From Theropithecus gelada (Eukaryota > Chordata > Mammalia > Primates > Cercopithecidae), in the NCBI RefSeq assembly GCF_003255815.1, contig NC_037670.1:26314672-26378671 (forward strand): a stretch of DNA of 64,000 nucleotides, given 5' to 3'. A program made the position numbers and the translations under genes. Shown in pieces: positions 49,505-61,380 of this stretch. Position 1 is the stretch's first letter; each line of letters opens with the position of its first letter. The notes below the pieces were generated by a model. The model searched no databases. It saw nothing but the letters and a program-made list of their open reading frames with translations, and was not told where the DNA came from.

Positions 49505-49685
49505 AAGCCAGTGGTTCTGAAACCTGGCTGCACATCAGAATCACCTGGTGGGGGAGAGGAGCTCAAAAATTCCCATGCATGGACCCTACCCTAGTCGGTG
49601 AATCAGAATGTCTGGAGGTGGCCAGGGCATCTGGATCTTTTTAAAACTCTCCAAGGGCTGCAGCTATAGCAGGAGGATGGAGAGC
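49505..49685. mobile_element. MER5-like hAT element
   Basis: Reads 'cagtggttctgaaacctgg', 'cacatcagaatcacctggtg' and 'tcagaatgtctggaggtggc', typical of MER5. The monomeric Alu inserted at its edge. Confidence 0.75.
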
Positions 49686-50394
49686 CACCAATCCAGGTGA
49701 CTTCTCCAGGATGTGTCCTCTTGTCCCTCCATCCCAGCTTCAAATCCATGGCCTGCCATGATCTTCATTCCTTTGTGTGCATGCTTATTTCCCTTGGCTA
49801 TCTGCCTTCATCATTTTCCCGTAGGAAAACCCCCACCAAGTCCAGAGCAGCCTTTTGTCCACTTAGGACCCTCGCAGTGCAGCTGCCAGTGCTGGGAAAG
49901 GCTGTCTGGCGCGATGGTCCAGTGGTACCCTCAAGACCATTTGCCCCACCTGCACCCAGCACTGACCAGCACTTGACCCCTTGACTTAGTCCAGGCCTGC
50001 TCTCATTCTCCTGGATGACTGTGCTCTCCTCTGTGCTCAAGCCCCCTGCACCTCATCCCCCATCTCCTGTCTCAAGACGTCATGTTGCTTCTTATTTCCC
50101 TGAGAAACTTGGAGCAATCTCAGAACATGTGCTAGTGTCCACTGACATCTCCCCCAGCCTCCTGCTCCTGCCTCCCCTCCTGTTCTGGAGTGCGCTCTCT
50201 CCATGCTGGTCAGAGCTGGTCTCTCCATGTGTGCACAGGATCCCTGCTACCCCTACAGATGTCTCCCTCCTCGCTGGACCGTTTCCTCAGGCATGCAAAC
50301 ATGCTTCCGTGTCTCTCATCTTCAAAACAACAGCAAAACTAAAGAGTCCTCTCTTGCCTACACATCCCACTGGCAGAGATTTCTAACTCCTTTG

Positions 50395-50900
50395 GTTTTG
50401 TTTTTTGTTATTGGTGGTGGTGTTCTGGGTGGCAGGATGGGGATTGCCTGGGATCCCTTTGGCAATCTGGCGAAGCTGATGTATTCTTCTCAGCACAATG
50501 CTTTTAAATGTGTAACATAACACATAACATGCAGGATTATAAAGGAAGTGAATTATAGTAAAACATAGTTATCAAAATATTTTAGTGCAATTCTATTCCT
50601 AGTAATGGATGACCTTCCTTATTAATGCATTACATTATGAGGTCTAGCAAGGGTCTTAAAGTATTTGAAAAAAGAAATTGTGACAATGGTAAATGTTCTT
50701 TGCAGGTATCTGCAATGCCTGTAATGCGATGCAAAATATCATGACCTCTATTGCTGATTAAGGCATAGGCACTGGTCGTATTGCTGTAGATGGCTGCCTC
50801 CACTCAGGATTGAAGGAAATGCTAATTGTTAGTGAGAGGTCAATGAAATAGAAGATGTCGCTTTTTTTCCTAGCTGAGTTGAAAGATACCCTGAGGTCTA
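50395..50900. repeat. Unnamed old interspersed repeat-like block in the L2
   Basis: AT-rich, with 'cacaatgcttttaaatgtgt', 'aacatagttatcaaaatatt' and 'ggaaatgctaattgttagtg', which resembles a mammalian MER DNA transposon. Family not assigned. Confidence 0.35.
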
Positions 50901-51652
50901 TGGGCCCTGGACCCTGTCCTAAAACTGTTGCCTCATTTCCTGATTCTCCCAGAGGGTCCAAGTTCTTGAAAGAATTCTCTCCTGTCCCTCTGTCCCTATT
51001 CTCTCTTGAATCCACTCCAATCAACTCCGCTGAAACTGAGCTTATCAAGGTCTCCGATTTCCTTCATGTTGCTAATCCAGCGATCACTTCTCAGGGCTCA
51101 GATGACCTGATTTATCAGATTACTTGACTTGACACAGTAGATTGCTCTCTCCAACATGGAGCTCTGTCCTCCCTCACCAGTCTCCTCTGGGTTGACCATT
51201 CTCTACTGGCCACTCCTATAGCCCATGGCTGGCTCCTCTTCCTCCCTCTATCTTCATCCCTCCCCTGATGTTGGAGGGTTCCTAGAATCAGCCCTGGAGC
51301 CCCTGCTTTTCTCTATCTAACGCTTCCTCCTAAGAGCATCCATCCCGTCTTTTAATCCCATCTCCATGCAGTAGAGACACAAACAGACTTCTCCGGTTCA
51401 GTCCCTCCCTGAACCCTGCACTTACATATGCAAGCATGGTTATCCCCAGCTGGGTAAGCACAGACATCTCAAACTCAACAAGTCCAAAACAAAATTCCTC
51501 TCTTCTGCCCTTCATCCTCTGTATCAGTCAGAGTTCTCCAGAGAAACAGAGCCAATAGGATGTGCATCTATATAGAAAGAGATCTATTTATTCTAAGGAA
51601 TTGGCTCACATGATTCTCAAGGCTGGCAAGTGCAAAATCTGCAGGGTGGGCC

Positions 51653-51908
51653 AGGTACAGTGGCTCACACCTGTAATTCCAACACTTTGAGAGGCCAAGG
51701 CTGGAGGATTGCTTAAGCCCAGGAGTTCAAGACCAGGCTGGACAACATACTGGGACCTCCATCTCTACAAAATATTTTTAGAAATTAGCCAGACATGATA
51801 GCACATGCCTGTAGTCCCAGCTGCTCAGGAAGCTGAGGTGGGAGGATCACTTGAGCCTAAGAGGTCAAGACCAGCCTGGGCAATATAGCAAGACCCCATC
51901 TATAAAAT
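51653..51908 (+). mobile_element. Alu (J-like) nested in the MLT2-like LTR
   Basis: Old forward Alu with shortened, rearranged right arm ('gaggtcaagaccagcctggg' near the end). Flanks 'aaaatctgcagggtgggcc' (51634-51652) and 'aaaattctgcagggtgggcc' (from 51909) are its target-site duplication. Confidence 0.9.
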
Positions 51909-52068
51909 AAAATTCTGCAGGGTGGGCCAGCAGTCTGGAGACCCAGCATCGCTGACACTGCAGTTTCAGTTGGAAGGCAGCCTGCTATAGAGCCAAGAAG
52001 GGCTGATGTTGGAAATAAAGGTCAAATACAGTCTGCTGGAGAAAGTTTCTTGCTCAGGGGAGGCTGCA

Positions 52069-52419
52069 TGTTATGGACTAAACATTTGCATTCTCCCAAA
52101 ATTCCTACATTGAAGCCCTAAGCCCCTATGTGATAGTATTTGGAGACGGGGCCTTTGGGAGGTCATTAGGGTTCAGTGAGGTCATGAGGGTGTGTGCCCT
52201 CACGATGAGATTTGTGCTCTAAAAAGAAGGGAAAGAGAGAAAGATTTCTCTCAGCCTGCGTGCAAAGAAGAGGTCAGGTGAATTTCCACCAGGAACCAAA
52301 GCAGCCAGAACCTTGGTCTTGGACTTTCCAGCCTCCGGCATTGTGAGAAAATTAATTTCTGTGGCTTAATCCAGCAAGTCTGTGGTATTTTGTTGTGGCA
52401 GTCTGAGCTGATGGAGACA
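52069..52419 (+). mobile_element. MLT1-like LTR nested in the MLT2-like LTR
   Basis: Forward order: 'tgttatggactaaacatttg', 'gatagtatttggagacgggg', 'ttccagcctccggcattgtg', 'gtggtattttgttgtggcag'. A clean 5-bp duplication is not visible. Confidence 0.75.
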
Positions 52420-52860
52420 CCAGTTTGGTTTTTGTTCCAGTCTGGCCTTCACCTGACTGGGTGCGGCCTACCCACATTATGGAGGGCAATCTGCTTTCAA
52501 TGTTAACCTTGTCCAAAGACTAACTTCACAGAAACATGAAGAATAGTGTTCAATCACATATCTGGGCACCCCATGACCCAGCCAAGTTGACACATAAAAT
52601 TGATCATCACACCCTCCATACCCAGATCTCCAACCCTCTTCAAGCTCTCAATAAATGGCAACTCCATTCTTCCAGTTGCCCAAGACAATAACGTTAGGCA
52701 TCTGTGTCTCACACCCCACAGCTAAACCACCAGCACATCCTGCTAGCCTCACCTGAATATAGAAACTGACCTCTTCCTGGCACCCACCTTTGTCCCACTA
52801 CCTTGGCTCAGCCTCCTAGCATCTCTTACCTGAAAGATCACAAGAACCTCCTGCTTGGTC

Positions 52861-53050
52861 TCCCTAATTCAGCCCAGATGTAACCTTGGACAAGTGATGT
52901 AACCTTTCTACACCTCAGTTTCCCTATCTGTAAATAAGGATGGCAACATGCACATTGAGATTGTTTAAGAGTTAATTAAATGCCCATAGAAGCACTTAGC
53001 ACATGTTTGGCATATCATAAACCCTCTGGAACTTTAACTATGACTGTTTT
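52861..53050 (+). repeat. MIR
   Basis: Forward MIR: 'aaccttggacaagtgatgta', 'cacctcagtttccctatctg', 'agcacttagcacatgtttgg'. It follows directly on the L2. Confidence 0.8.
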
Positions 53051-53807
53051 CACTCCTATCATTAACAACTAACAACTTTGGAGCACCTGGGCTTCAAAGC
53101 TAAATGTACAAAGAATGAGTTTTAAACCTCATGTTTAATAGTATTTTCCTTACCATTAGAAAATCTTAGCCTCATGTTTTCATTTGACACCACATTTTAA
53201 CCACTGCAATTTATTCACAGTTCAATTCTCAAGTAAATAATTTTCAGAGGCTTACAAAATTCACAGAATCGTTGTCTTATTCATGAAGGTTTTCAGTCAG
53301 TTGAGACAATGACCTACTGCTTGTTTGGAGTTTGCTTTGTTTTTCTATTTTGGTGTAAGTCCTGACTAAAGGGGGAGCCCAGTAGGCTCTGCTGGATTTC
53401 CAAGGTAAAGCTTCAGCAGGCTTCTGAGTCACCTTATTCAAATTTGGACTCTGCCCCAAATTTGGGCTTTTATGGTCTATGAAACCAAGACATGTTGACT
53501 TAAGAAAACCAGACACCCAGCCTGAAAAGGTCAGTCACCAATTTGGGTACACCCCAGCCAATTGCACACAAGCTGGAGACACGAGCCCCCCAAACTCCCT
53601 GTGAGATAAGTGAATGCACACACTTTTTAAGCCTGGAGAAGCTGAGTCATTTGATTACTATATGGGTTACTTACTATAGATTGTGTTTGCACTTGGATTT
53701 TCAAATTTGCAGGGGACTTTCCAGATTCTTCTTTCTCCATGTCCTCTACCCTTTCCTTGGATTTTGTCCTCCACACTTTGAGACAAGAAGCTAACCGTGG
53801 CTTTGAT
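53051..53807. other. Unassigned unique sequence
   Basis: No recognised repeat or gene. Confidence 0.45.
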
Positions 53808-53942
53808 TTTTTTTTTTTTTTTGTAAAGACAGGGTCTCACTATGTTGCTCATGAATGGCCTTGAACTCCTGGAATCATGTAATCTTCCCACCTTGGCCTT
53901 CCAAATGTTGAGATTACAGGTGTGAGCCACTGCACCTGTCCT
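53808..53942 (-). mobile_element. Alu fragment, reverse
   Basis: A poly-T head and left-type segment only, ending 'gagccactgcacctgtcc'. Confidence 0.85.
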
Positions 53943-54021
53943 GTTTTTATCAATGAAGCCACCAGATCACACTCAATGCCTGTCCTGGAAGGGGACCCAG
54001 TTCTTATAATCACAGATGAGG

Positions 54022-54328
54022 TTTTTTTGTTTGTTTGCTTTTTGAGGTACGATGTTGCTCTCTCACCCAGGCTAGAGTGCAATGGCACAATCTCTGCTTG
54101 TTGCAATCTATGCCTCCCAGGTTCAAGCCATCCTCCCACCTCAGCCTCCAACGTAGCTGGGATTACAGGCTTGAGCCACTATGCCCAGCTAATTTTTCTT
54201 TTTATTTTTAGTGGAGACAGAGTTTCACCATGTTGACCAGGCTGATCTTGAACTCCTGAGCTCAAGTGATCCTCCCACCTCAGCCTCCCAAAGTGCTGGG
54301 ATTATAGGCGTGTGCCATGGGGCCTGGC
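54022..54328 (-). mobile_element. Alu (S/J-like), reverse
   Basis: Antisense dimeric Alu ending 'gtgtgccatggggcctggcc'. Confidence 0.9.
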
Positions 54329-54374
54329 CAAGCGTCTTCTCTGTAATGCCCTGTGCTGCGCTTCAGCTACTCTC

Positions 54375-54875
54375 CTGTGTTTGTTTCCTGCGGCTGCCAT
54401 AACAAAGCACCACAACCTGGGAGGCCTGAAACAACAGAAATTTATTCTCTCATGATTCTGAAGGCTGGAAGCTTGAAACTAAGGTGTGGGCAGGCTGGTT
54501 CCTTCCAGGGCTGTGAGGGAGCATCTGTCCCGGGCCTCCTGCTGGGCCTCTGCGGGTTGCTGGCGATCCTCCGCGTTCCTTGGCTTGGTAAGTTCTCGCT
54601 CCACTCTCTGCCTCCTTGTTGCAATCTATGCCTCCCAGGCTCACGTGCTCTTTCTATTTCCGTCTGCACGTGTCTATTTCCGTCTTCATATGCCCATCCT
54701 CTTATAAGGACACCAGCCCTATTGGTTTAGGGGCCACTCTGTTTTAGTATGACCTCATGTTAACTAAATCTGCAATGACCCTATTTCCAAATAAGGTCAC
54801 ATTCTGAGGCACTGGGAGTGGGGAGGACTTCAACACATCTCTTTTGGGGGACCAGGTCAGTCCATCGCATCCCCT
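54375..54875 (-). mobile_element. MLT1-like LTR, reverse
   Basis: Antisense order: 'ggctgccataacaaagcacc', 'aacaacagaaatttattctc', 'tcctcttataaggacaccag', 'tatttccaaataaggtcaca'. It contains a short Alu-like string 'gttgcaatctatgcctccca' at about 54619, also present in the Alu at 54022-54328. Confidence 0.75.
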
Positions 54876-55944
54876 AGATAAAGTGTTCCCACAGAACACT
54901 TAACCGTTAGTCATCTAATAATCAGCTAAGGCTTTAGGAAATGTTTTTATGTCCTCCTGGGTTTTGGGGGGTATTGTTTCATTTTGTTTTGTTTTACTTT
55001 TCTAGTATTTTTTTTAAAATCTCAGATGGCAAGTTTTTAATTACCTGCACCTTGAAAATTGAAAAACAACAGCAACATAGCAAACCTGCCTGACTATCTC
55101 GTCAGGAAAAATCGCTCTGAAAAGGCACCCATGGATTTAAGCAAATGAAACTCAATCATTTCATTTTAAAATGCTGATCTACTGCATTTTCAATGAATTC
55201 TAATGAAATTTGGTGGGTTGAAATGAGAGAGATAAGGCCTCCGGAAAGGGTTTTAATTTTTGTGGTCATGGTCCCTTAAGTTTGTAGTTTTCGGTAAATC
55301 AATAGGTCATTCAATCTTACTGAGCTGAAAATAGCCTCTGTAACCATTTAACCGCGTACCATGGTTTTCATTTGTATTAACATAAACTTTTCTTCAAATC
55401 AGTTCTTGTTATAAAAAAAAAATAGATTTTTATTTCTTCATCCAAAAGAGAGGGGAGGAATTCATGGAACGTGTCATGTCCATATGATTTTGAGTAAGAT
55501 ATTTCACGCTGGTTTTCTCAAATAACAACAGCAAGCAGTAACTATCATGATAGTAATAAGTTGTAGTCATGTAAGTGTCCTGTCTCTGCCTCTCATGGAA
55601 AGGCTTCATGAGCGACTCTATGCGGATGGCATAGAAAGTCCTCACACATTTAAAATCTAGATGCCTGCCAGTCTGAAAAATAACCCAAGGAAAGTTACAG
55701 GAAGTTTGGAATAGTGATGAAGAAAGTTTTATTTTTAGAGCCAACACCCCACAGTGTAACCCATCTGAAATGAATATGAAATGGTTTTTCCAAGGTACTG
55801 CTTGATCACTTTCTCATCATTCTTACATATTTCTGTAAGAAGATGTGCTAAAAATAGCCCCTCTAAAGTATCCCTAAGCTTCTTGAAAAGATATGCATTT
55901 GTTTTGCAAATTATTAAGAAACACAGTGTCCAGGATGTCCTTAG
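54876..55944. other. Unassigned AT-rich unique sequence
   Basis: No repeat identified. The longest frame (55430-55747, -, 105 codons) shows no domain. Confidence 0.45.
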
Positions 55945-55958
55945 GAAATGCTAGTTGA

Positions 55959-56352
55959 GGCTGGGCACAGTGGCTCACACCTGTAATCCTAGCGCTTTGG
56001 GAGGCAGAGGTGGGTAGATCTCTTGAGGCCAGGAGTTCGAGACCAGCCTGGTCAACACGGTGAAACCGCATCTCTACTAAAAATATAAAAATTAGCCAGA
56101 CGTGGTGGTGGGGGCCTATAATCCCAGCTACCCAGGAGGCTGAGGCAGGAGAATCACTTGAACCTGGGAGGCAGAGTTGCAGTGAGCCGAGATAGTGCTA
56201 CTGTACTCCAGCCTGGGTGACACAGTGAGACTCTGTCAAAAAAAAAAGAAAAAGAAAAAGAAAAAGAAAGGAAGGAAGAAAGGAAGGAAGGAAGGAAGGA
56301 AGGAAGGAAGGAAGGAAGGAAGGAAGGAAGGAAGGAAGGAAGGAAAGAAAAA
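55959..56352 (+). mobile_element. Alu (S-like) with (GGAA)n tail
   Basis: Forward Alu. The tail is expanded into GGAA repeats (about 56268-56347). Target-site duplication 'gaaatgctagttgag' (55945-55959) and 'gaaatactagttgaa' (56353-56367). Confidence 0.94.
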
Positions 56353-56515
56353 GAAATACTAGTTGAAGTTATTTCATGCAGATACCTCATAGCATAAGAA
56401 TTACTTTCTTTTCTCTGTGTTGAGTAGTTTTGCTAATAAATCTCATCTAGATGAATCCAAATCTCCCTTGAGTTTATTTTTAGTTCCCAAATTCAAGCAT
56501 TTATGATTTTGTTTG

Positions 56516-56792
56516 TTTATTTTGTTTTGTTTGCGACAGAGTCTCACTCTGTCACCCAGGCTAGAGTACAGTGGTGCAATCTCAGCTCACTGCAACCTTC
56601 AAGCTATTGAAGCCTCCAAGTAGCTAGGATTACAGGCATGCATCACCAGACCCAGCTAATTTTTGTATTTTTAGTAGAGATAGGGTTTCACCATGTTGGC
56701 CAGGCTGGTCTCAAACTCCCGACCTCAGGTGATCTGCCCACCTCGGCCTCCCAAAATGCTGGGATTACAGGTGTGAGCCACCGTCCCCAGCC
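56516..56792 (-). mobile_element. Alu (S-like), reverse, with internal deletion
   Basis: Antisense Alu lacking about 25 bp near 'gcaaccttcaagctattgaa'. Flanks share 'catttatga'. Confidence 0.88.
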
Positions 56793-57180
56793 AAATCATT
56801 TATGAAATAGCTAGACAATAATGAAGAGGCCATTTGATTGGGGTGACAGTGAGGACATTCAGGTTTTTGAACCAGACATTTTCTTAAGTGGCTGAACATC
56901 AATGTTGAAGCAACTCTACATTATTTCAAGGGCCAAGGACTATGTTCATTTTAAGGCGGCACTTCATTTTTCTCTAATAAGTTTACAGACAGAAAATCAG
57001 GTTTTACGCTATTTCTATAATGGACCCAACATCATGTCAGAGCATTTTAGGGCAAACATGTATAATGGCTCATTCCCAAACATCTCAAGAGCCATTCCGA
57101 CCACATGGCAGGCAAAAGGCACTGGTGACCACATCCTCCAACTCTCTGCCTGCACAGTGGGGCTCAGGGCAGTTCCGGGT
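56793..57180. other. Unassigned unique sequence
   Basis: No repeat or gene recognised. Confidence 0.45.
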
Positions 57181-57195
57181 AAAGAAACTTCCACC

Positions 57196-57351
57196 TGGTG
57201 GGCGCCTGTAGTCCCAGCTGCTCGGGAGGCTGAGGCAGGAGAATGGCCTGAACCTGGGAGGTGGAGGTTGCAGTGAGCGGAGATTGTGCCACTTCACTCC
57301 AGCCTGGGCGACAGAGTGAGACTCTGTCTCAAAAAAAAAAAAAAAAGAAAG
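57196..57351 (+). mobile_element. 5'-truncated Alu (Y-like right arm)
   Basis: Starts mid-element at 'tggtgggcgcctgtagtccc'. Perfect 15-bp target-site duplication 'aaagaaacttccacc' at 57181-57195 and 57352-57366. A clean example of a truncated retrotransposition event. Confidence 0.95.
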
Positions 57352-57611
57352 AAAGAAACTTCCACCACACCTGGCTTGTGCCCCAACTCCCTGCTGATGA
57401 CCTGCACCCCTCCATTCTGGGGCTGACATTTCCTTCACCAGGGTGGGTAGACAAGGGCTGTGGAGCAATGCGTATCCATAGGAAAGCTTTCATCACAGGG
57501 GCTGATTTTGCAGGCATGAGGTGACAGCAGCAGGTGAGACTGCTGAGGGTTAAGGAGAGTAAGGGACACCCCACCCATCCCACCCCTGCACCCCTCCAAG
57601 AAGCCTGGTCT

Positions 57612-57740
57612 CTATATGCAGCATCCACTAAACTTATTTGACTAGAGACACCCCTGCCACCCCCTTTACCAAAGAATAAGAACTTGCAGTGAAATCACTT
57701 TGGTACAATCACTTGGACTTGGCAATGGTAAGATAGGGTG
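57612..57740 (+). repeat. Left arm of a ~125-bp inverted repeat
   Basis: The reverse complement aligns with 58882-59012 over about 125 bp at roughly 87 percent by eye. Shared strings include 'ttgccaagtccaagt', 'ccaaagtgatttcactgcaa' and 'gtgtctctagtcaaataagt'. Confidence 0.9.
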
Positions 57741-58189
57741 GCCCTGTCCCTATCCCTTGACTGCTCTGACCCCAGGCAGTCAAGACACAGGCTGGTAGAC
57801 AACACGTCCTCCCCTTAGTCCTGGCCAGGCCATCCCCATGGCCACTGCTGTTGAAATGATGATTAATCTGGAGCCAAAGTTGACGCAGTTGGGGTCCAGG
57901 TGGGCCAGGAGGTGAGCAAAACAAGGGCACCCTACTTTGTGCTCCAGAACCCTGCTTTTTTAAAGAAAAACATAGCTCAGAGAAAACAGAGGGAGACAAC
58001 ATAAAAGTTTATAATGGACACACACAAAAAAACCCTCTCCCTTCAGAGCTGGTGATCCTGAAACCAGAGCCAGTTGGAAGGGCCTATAGCAGCTCTGGCG
58101 TTTCACCGGTGCCCTTCACAGATTTTCAAAATTCTTTACAGCTCTATTGTTTTCTGATACTCTCTGCTGGGGACAAAGCCGACCAAAAC

Positions 58190-58503
58190 TCTAAGGTTTA
58201 ATGACTGCCGTATTGGATTTCGAACTGGCATGGGGCCTGTAGCTTTGTTTTGGCCAATTTCTTTCATTTGGAATGGCGGTATTTACCCAATGCCTGTAAC
58301 CCCATTGTATCTAGGAAGTAACTAATTTGCTTTTGATGTTGCAGATTCATAGGCAGAAGGGACTTGCCTTGTCTCAGATGAGACTTTGGACTTGGACTTT
58401 TGAGTTAACGCTGCAATGAGTTAAGACCTTGGGGGACTGTTGGAAGGGCATGATTGTGTTTTGAAATGTGAGGACATGAGATTTGAGAGGGGCCAGGGCA
58501 GAA
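58190..58503 (+). mobile_element. THE1/MST internal region, 3' end
   Basis: Contains 'atttacccaatgcctgtaac', 'tgtatctaggaagtaactaa', 'cagaagggacttgccttgtc' and 'gatttgagaggggccagggc', the known sequence just upstream of a THE1-type 3' LTR. No coding potential. The left boundary is uncertain, and 57741-58189 is otherwise unassigned. Confidence 0.75.
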
Positions 58504-58876
58504 TGATATGGTTTGGCTGTGTCCCCACCCAAATCTCATCTTGAATTATAGTTCCCATAATCCCCACATGTCATGGGGAGGGACCCGGTGGGAGGTAATT
58601 GAATCATGGGGGTGGTTTCCACCATGCTATTCTCATGATAGTAAGTTCTCACGAGATGTGACGGTTTCATAAGGGGCTTCACCCTCAGCTTGGCACTCAT
58701 TCTTCTCCTTCCTGCTGCCATTTAAAGAGGATGTGTTTGCTTCACCTTCTGCCAGGATTGTAAGTTTCCTGAGGCCTCCCCAGTCCTGCGGAACTGTGAG
58801 TCAATTAAACCTCTTTCCTTTATAAATTACCCATCTTGGGCGGTTCTTTATAGCAGCATGAGAACAAACTAATACA
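58504..58876 (+). mobile_element. THE1/MST 3' LTR
   Basis: Runs from 'tgatatggtttggctgtgtc' to CTAATACA, contiguous with the internal region before it. It contains the LTR's AATTAAACC/TTTATAAATTACCC segment. The paired 5' LTR is absent. Confidence 0.88.
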
Positions 58877-58881
58877 GCAAC

Positions 58882-59012
58882 CCACTCTATCTCACCATTG
58901 CCAAGTCCAAGTTATCATGCCAAAGTGATTTCACTGCAAACTGTTCTTTGCTAAAGGGGTGGCGGGGGGTGTCTCTAGTCAAATAAGTTCAGGGGATGCT
59001 GCACATGAGACC
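58882..59012 (-). repeat. Right arm of the ~125-bp inverted repeat
   Basis: Begins five bases after the THE1 LTR end and mirrors 57612-57740. The spacer between the arms is about 1.14 kb. Confidence 0.9.
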
Positions 59013-60772
59013 TTTTCTGGGAGAGACACAATGCACATTGACACGTTTCCAGCTATGAGAAGTCCTACAGTCACTAAGGTTTTCTTAAACATATTTGACA
59101 TTTGTGTCCTTGACACACGACATCCTGCAAATGCAGCATTCCGAGATGCGGTCGTTGGGAAACTCAGCCCTAAATCCTGCTCTTTTGTGCAGCTAAGCCA
59201 CATACTCCCCACCCAGGATTGTAATTTTGGGGTTTTGTGAACCCAAATGCAGGACCCAGCATTGATTCCTCTAACACATCCTGTTAGATTCTGCCTTCCC
59301 ACCACCACTCAGCCTGTTGAGGGCTTTCTGGAGCTTGATGCTTGGAACCCTATTTGTTTTGGACCCGTATCTCTCTAGCAAATCTTCCCACATGCACACA
59401 CATGGCTGCAGAAAAATGGTAGACCACAGGTGAACACCAGTTCAGCCCTGCATGGGCTGCTCCCCCTGGGAGGTGAGGCTTGGGCAAGTTCCTTCCTATA
59501 CAAACAGCCCTGCAGGGCAGGGCGCTTCCGGAGCATCACGGAGGAATTTTATGTGGCTTCCAGGGAGATGCGTTCAGTTAAAGTTGTTTTTCCCTTGAAA
59601 GGCCCCAAAGTGAAAAGCAGTTGCAGGGAAGTTGAATTATTACCTAATGCCAGTAGCAGCTGCTGGTAAGGAAGAAGGAAAGCAGGTTGGGGAGCTGGTG
59701 TCTGGGATTTGGGGGCTCATTAACACTCATGTCTTAAATTAGCAAATCCTTATAGCACACGTTTAAAAATAGCAGCCTAATGGTTTCTAAAATTAGCCAT
59801 CATTGCTCTCCATAAATATTTAGACCTCCAATAAACCTCTGGTCCACTCGCCTAGCCTAATGGGCTTGGCTTTTATGCCACATTCTTTAGGGTCTGTATA
59901 CTTAACTACTGACCTTGACAGTGAGAGCTGCAAGAAGCCCCATTATGCTTGGACCAGGGACACCCTGTGTGGCCGTCACGCTGGAGGCAGCCTCAAAGCA
60001 GGGCGGGAAGAGATCTCAGAGGCCATTCGGAGATCTAGGTACCTGGAGGAGCCTCTGGTCCTGGTTTCCTTGGGACTGTCTTAGTTTCAGCCCTGAAGGT
60101 CCCTGTCCTGGGCAACCCCTCAGGCCCTAGCAAAGCAGGGCAGTTTGTTGTCCTGGCTGCCCAAACCACTGCAAAAGGGACAAGGTCACTGTTCTGAGAT
60201 CTCTGTGGGAAGGAGAATCTGTTGCTAACACCATCCCTCAGTCCTTACACTAACTTCAGTCCCATCTCATTGAAGCATTAGTGTTTAAAGGGGGAATGAC
60301 ACCAAGCAGAACACTAGCCAGGCCAGGCATAGGACTTTTGTCCTCTGCTCCTCTTGTTCCCCCAAGTGTAAAAAGGGGATGGTAACAGTCACTGACGCAT
60401 TAGGTTGTTGGGAATAAACTAGGAAATGTGTCAGTGTTCAAACCGTGCTCAGGCCCGGTCATCTGTTGCCATCAGTGTGCTCAGGGTGTAGGGTGGGTCC
60501 GCTGGCAGCCCCACTGGCTGTGCCTATCAGGGTGGCCACCTTGGCCTTGTTGCCAGCACCTCCCCCAGGGCAGTGACCATAGGACAGCCGGCCCTGGTCC
60601 TTCTCTGGCCAGCAGGGACTGTGATGGTGTCCCCAGTCCCTGGACAGAGTGAGTGCTTGCTGTGTGGAGGGAAGAAAGGCTTTATGCAAAGTCAGCATCG
60701 TGCATAGTGCATGTGACAAATTCTGGGCTGTGAACAAATAGTCATCCAAAACAGCAGCAGAAAAATACTCGG
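59013..60772. other. Unassigned unique sequence
   Basis: A MIR-like trace near 60360-60460. Otherwise no recognised repeat, gene or RNA. Confidence 0.45.
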
Positions 60773-61153
60773 TGTATCAGTCCATTCTCACAATGCAACC
60801 TGAGTCAAAGAACTACCTGAGACAGGATAATTTATAAAGAAAAGAGGCTTCATTGGCTCTCACAAGCTGTACAGGAAGCATGACTGGGGAGGCCTTAGGA
60901 AACTTACAATCATGGCGGAAGGTAAAGGGGAAGCAGGCATGACACGGCCAGAGAAGGAAGAAGAGAGAGAGGGGAGCAGGCAGGTGCTGCACACTTTTAA
61001 ACAACCAGATGAGAACTCACTCACTATCACAAGAAGAGTAAGGAAGAAGTCTGCCCCCATGATTCATTTGCCTCCCACCAGGCCCTTCCGCCAACACTGG
61101 GGACTGCCATTCGACATGAGATTTGGGTGGGGACACAAATCCGAACCCTATCA
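60773..61153 (-). mobile_element. MST/THE1-like solo LTR, reverse
   Basis: Antisense from TGTATCAGTCC to CCCTATCA, with 'caatcatggcggaaggtaaa' and 'gacatgagatttgggtgggg'. It is more diverged than the other three copies. The 61154-61380 flank is unassigned. Confidence 0.8.
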
Positions 61154-61380
61154 CCTGGACACCCCTTCAGTCTACTCCGTGTCCTGTGAGGCACCACATT
61201 GTTTTGTTATTATTTATTTTTGTTTGTTCATTCATCAGGACAGAACCAATTACCTCCTACAATGCTAAAGCATTTAAACCCAGTATATGTTTTTAAATTA
61301 GCAAGATGACGGTTTAGACTCCCAGTGGAAACATCAGTTATTATTTACTCACCAAGTGATTTCCATCTAGTAGGGGATTT

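Larger units (their letters stand above)
51520..52611 (-). mobile_element. MLT2-like ERVL LTR inserted in L2, carrying two nested insertions
   Basis: Runs antisense from TGTATCAGTCAG ('agttctccagagaaacagag') to 'gttgacacataaaattgatc' and CACA. The 5-bp flanks tcctc (51515-51519) and ccctc (52612-52616) match 4 of 5. Inside are an Alu (51653-51908) and an MLT1-like LTR (52069-52419). Confidence 0.75.
49930..52860 (+). mobile_element. L2 element, multiply interrupted
   Basis: Pieces occur in forward order. About 49930-50390 has 'cttccgtgtctctcatcttc'. About 50930-51519 has 'aaactgagcttatcaaggtc' and 'atctcaaactcaacaagtcc'. 52617-52860 has 'tctcaataaatggcaactcc' and 'ctgcttggtctccctaattc'. The first gap (about 50395-50900) is another old repeat-like block, and the second is an MLT2-like LTR. 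No intact reading frame remains. Confidence 0.7.

Noticed and set aside
58190..58876. Possible functional endogenous retrovirus
   Set aside because: Only the 3' end of a non-coding MaLR element and one LTR remain. There is no gag, pol or env frame.
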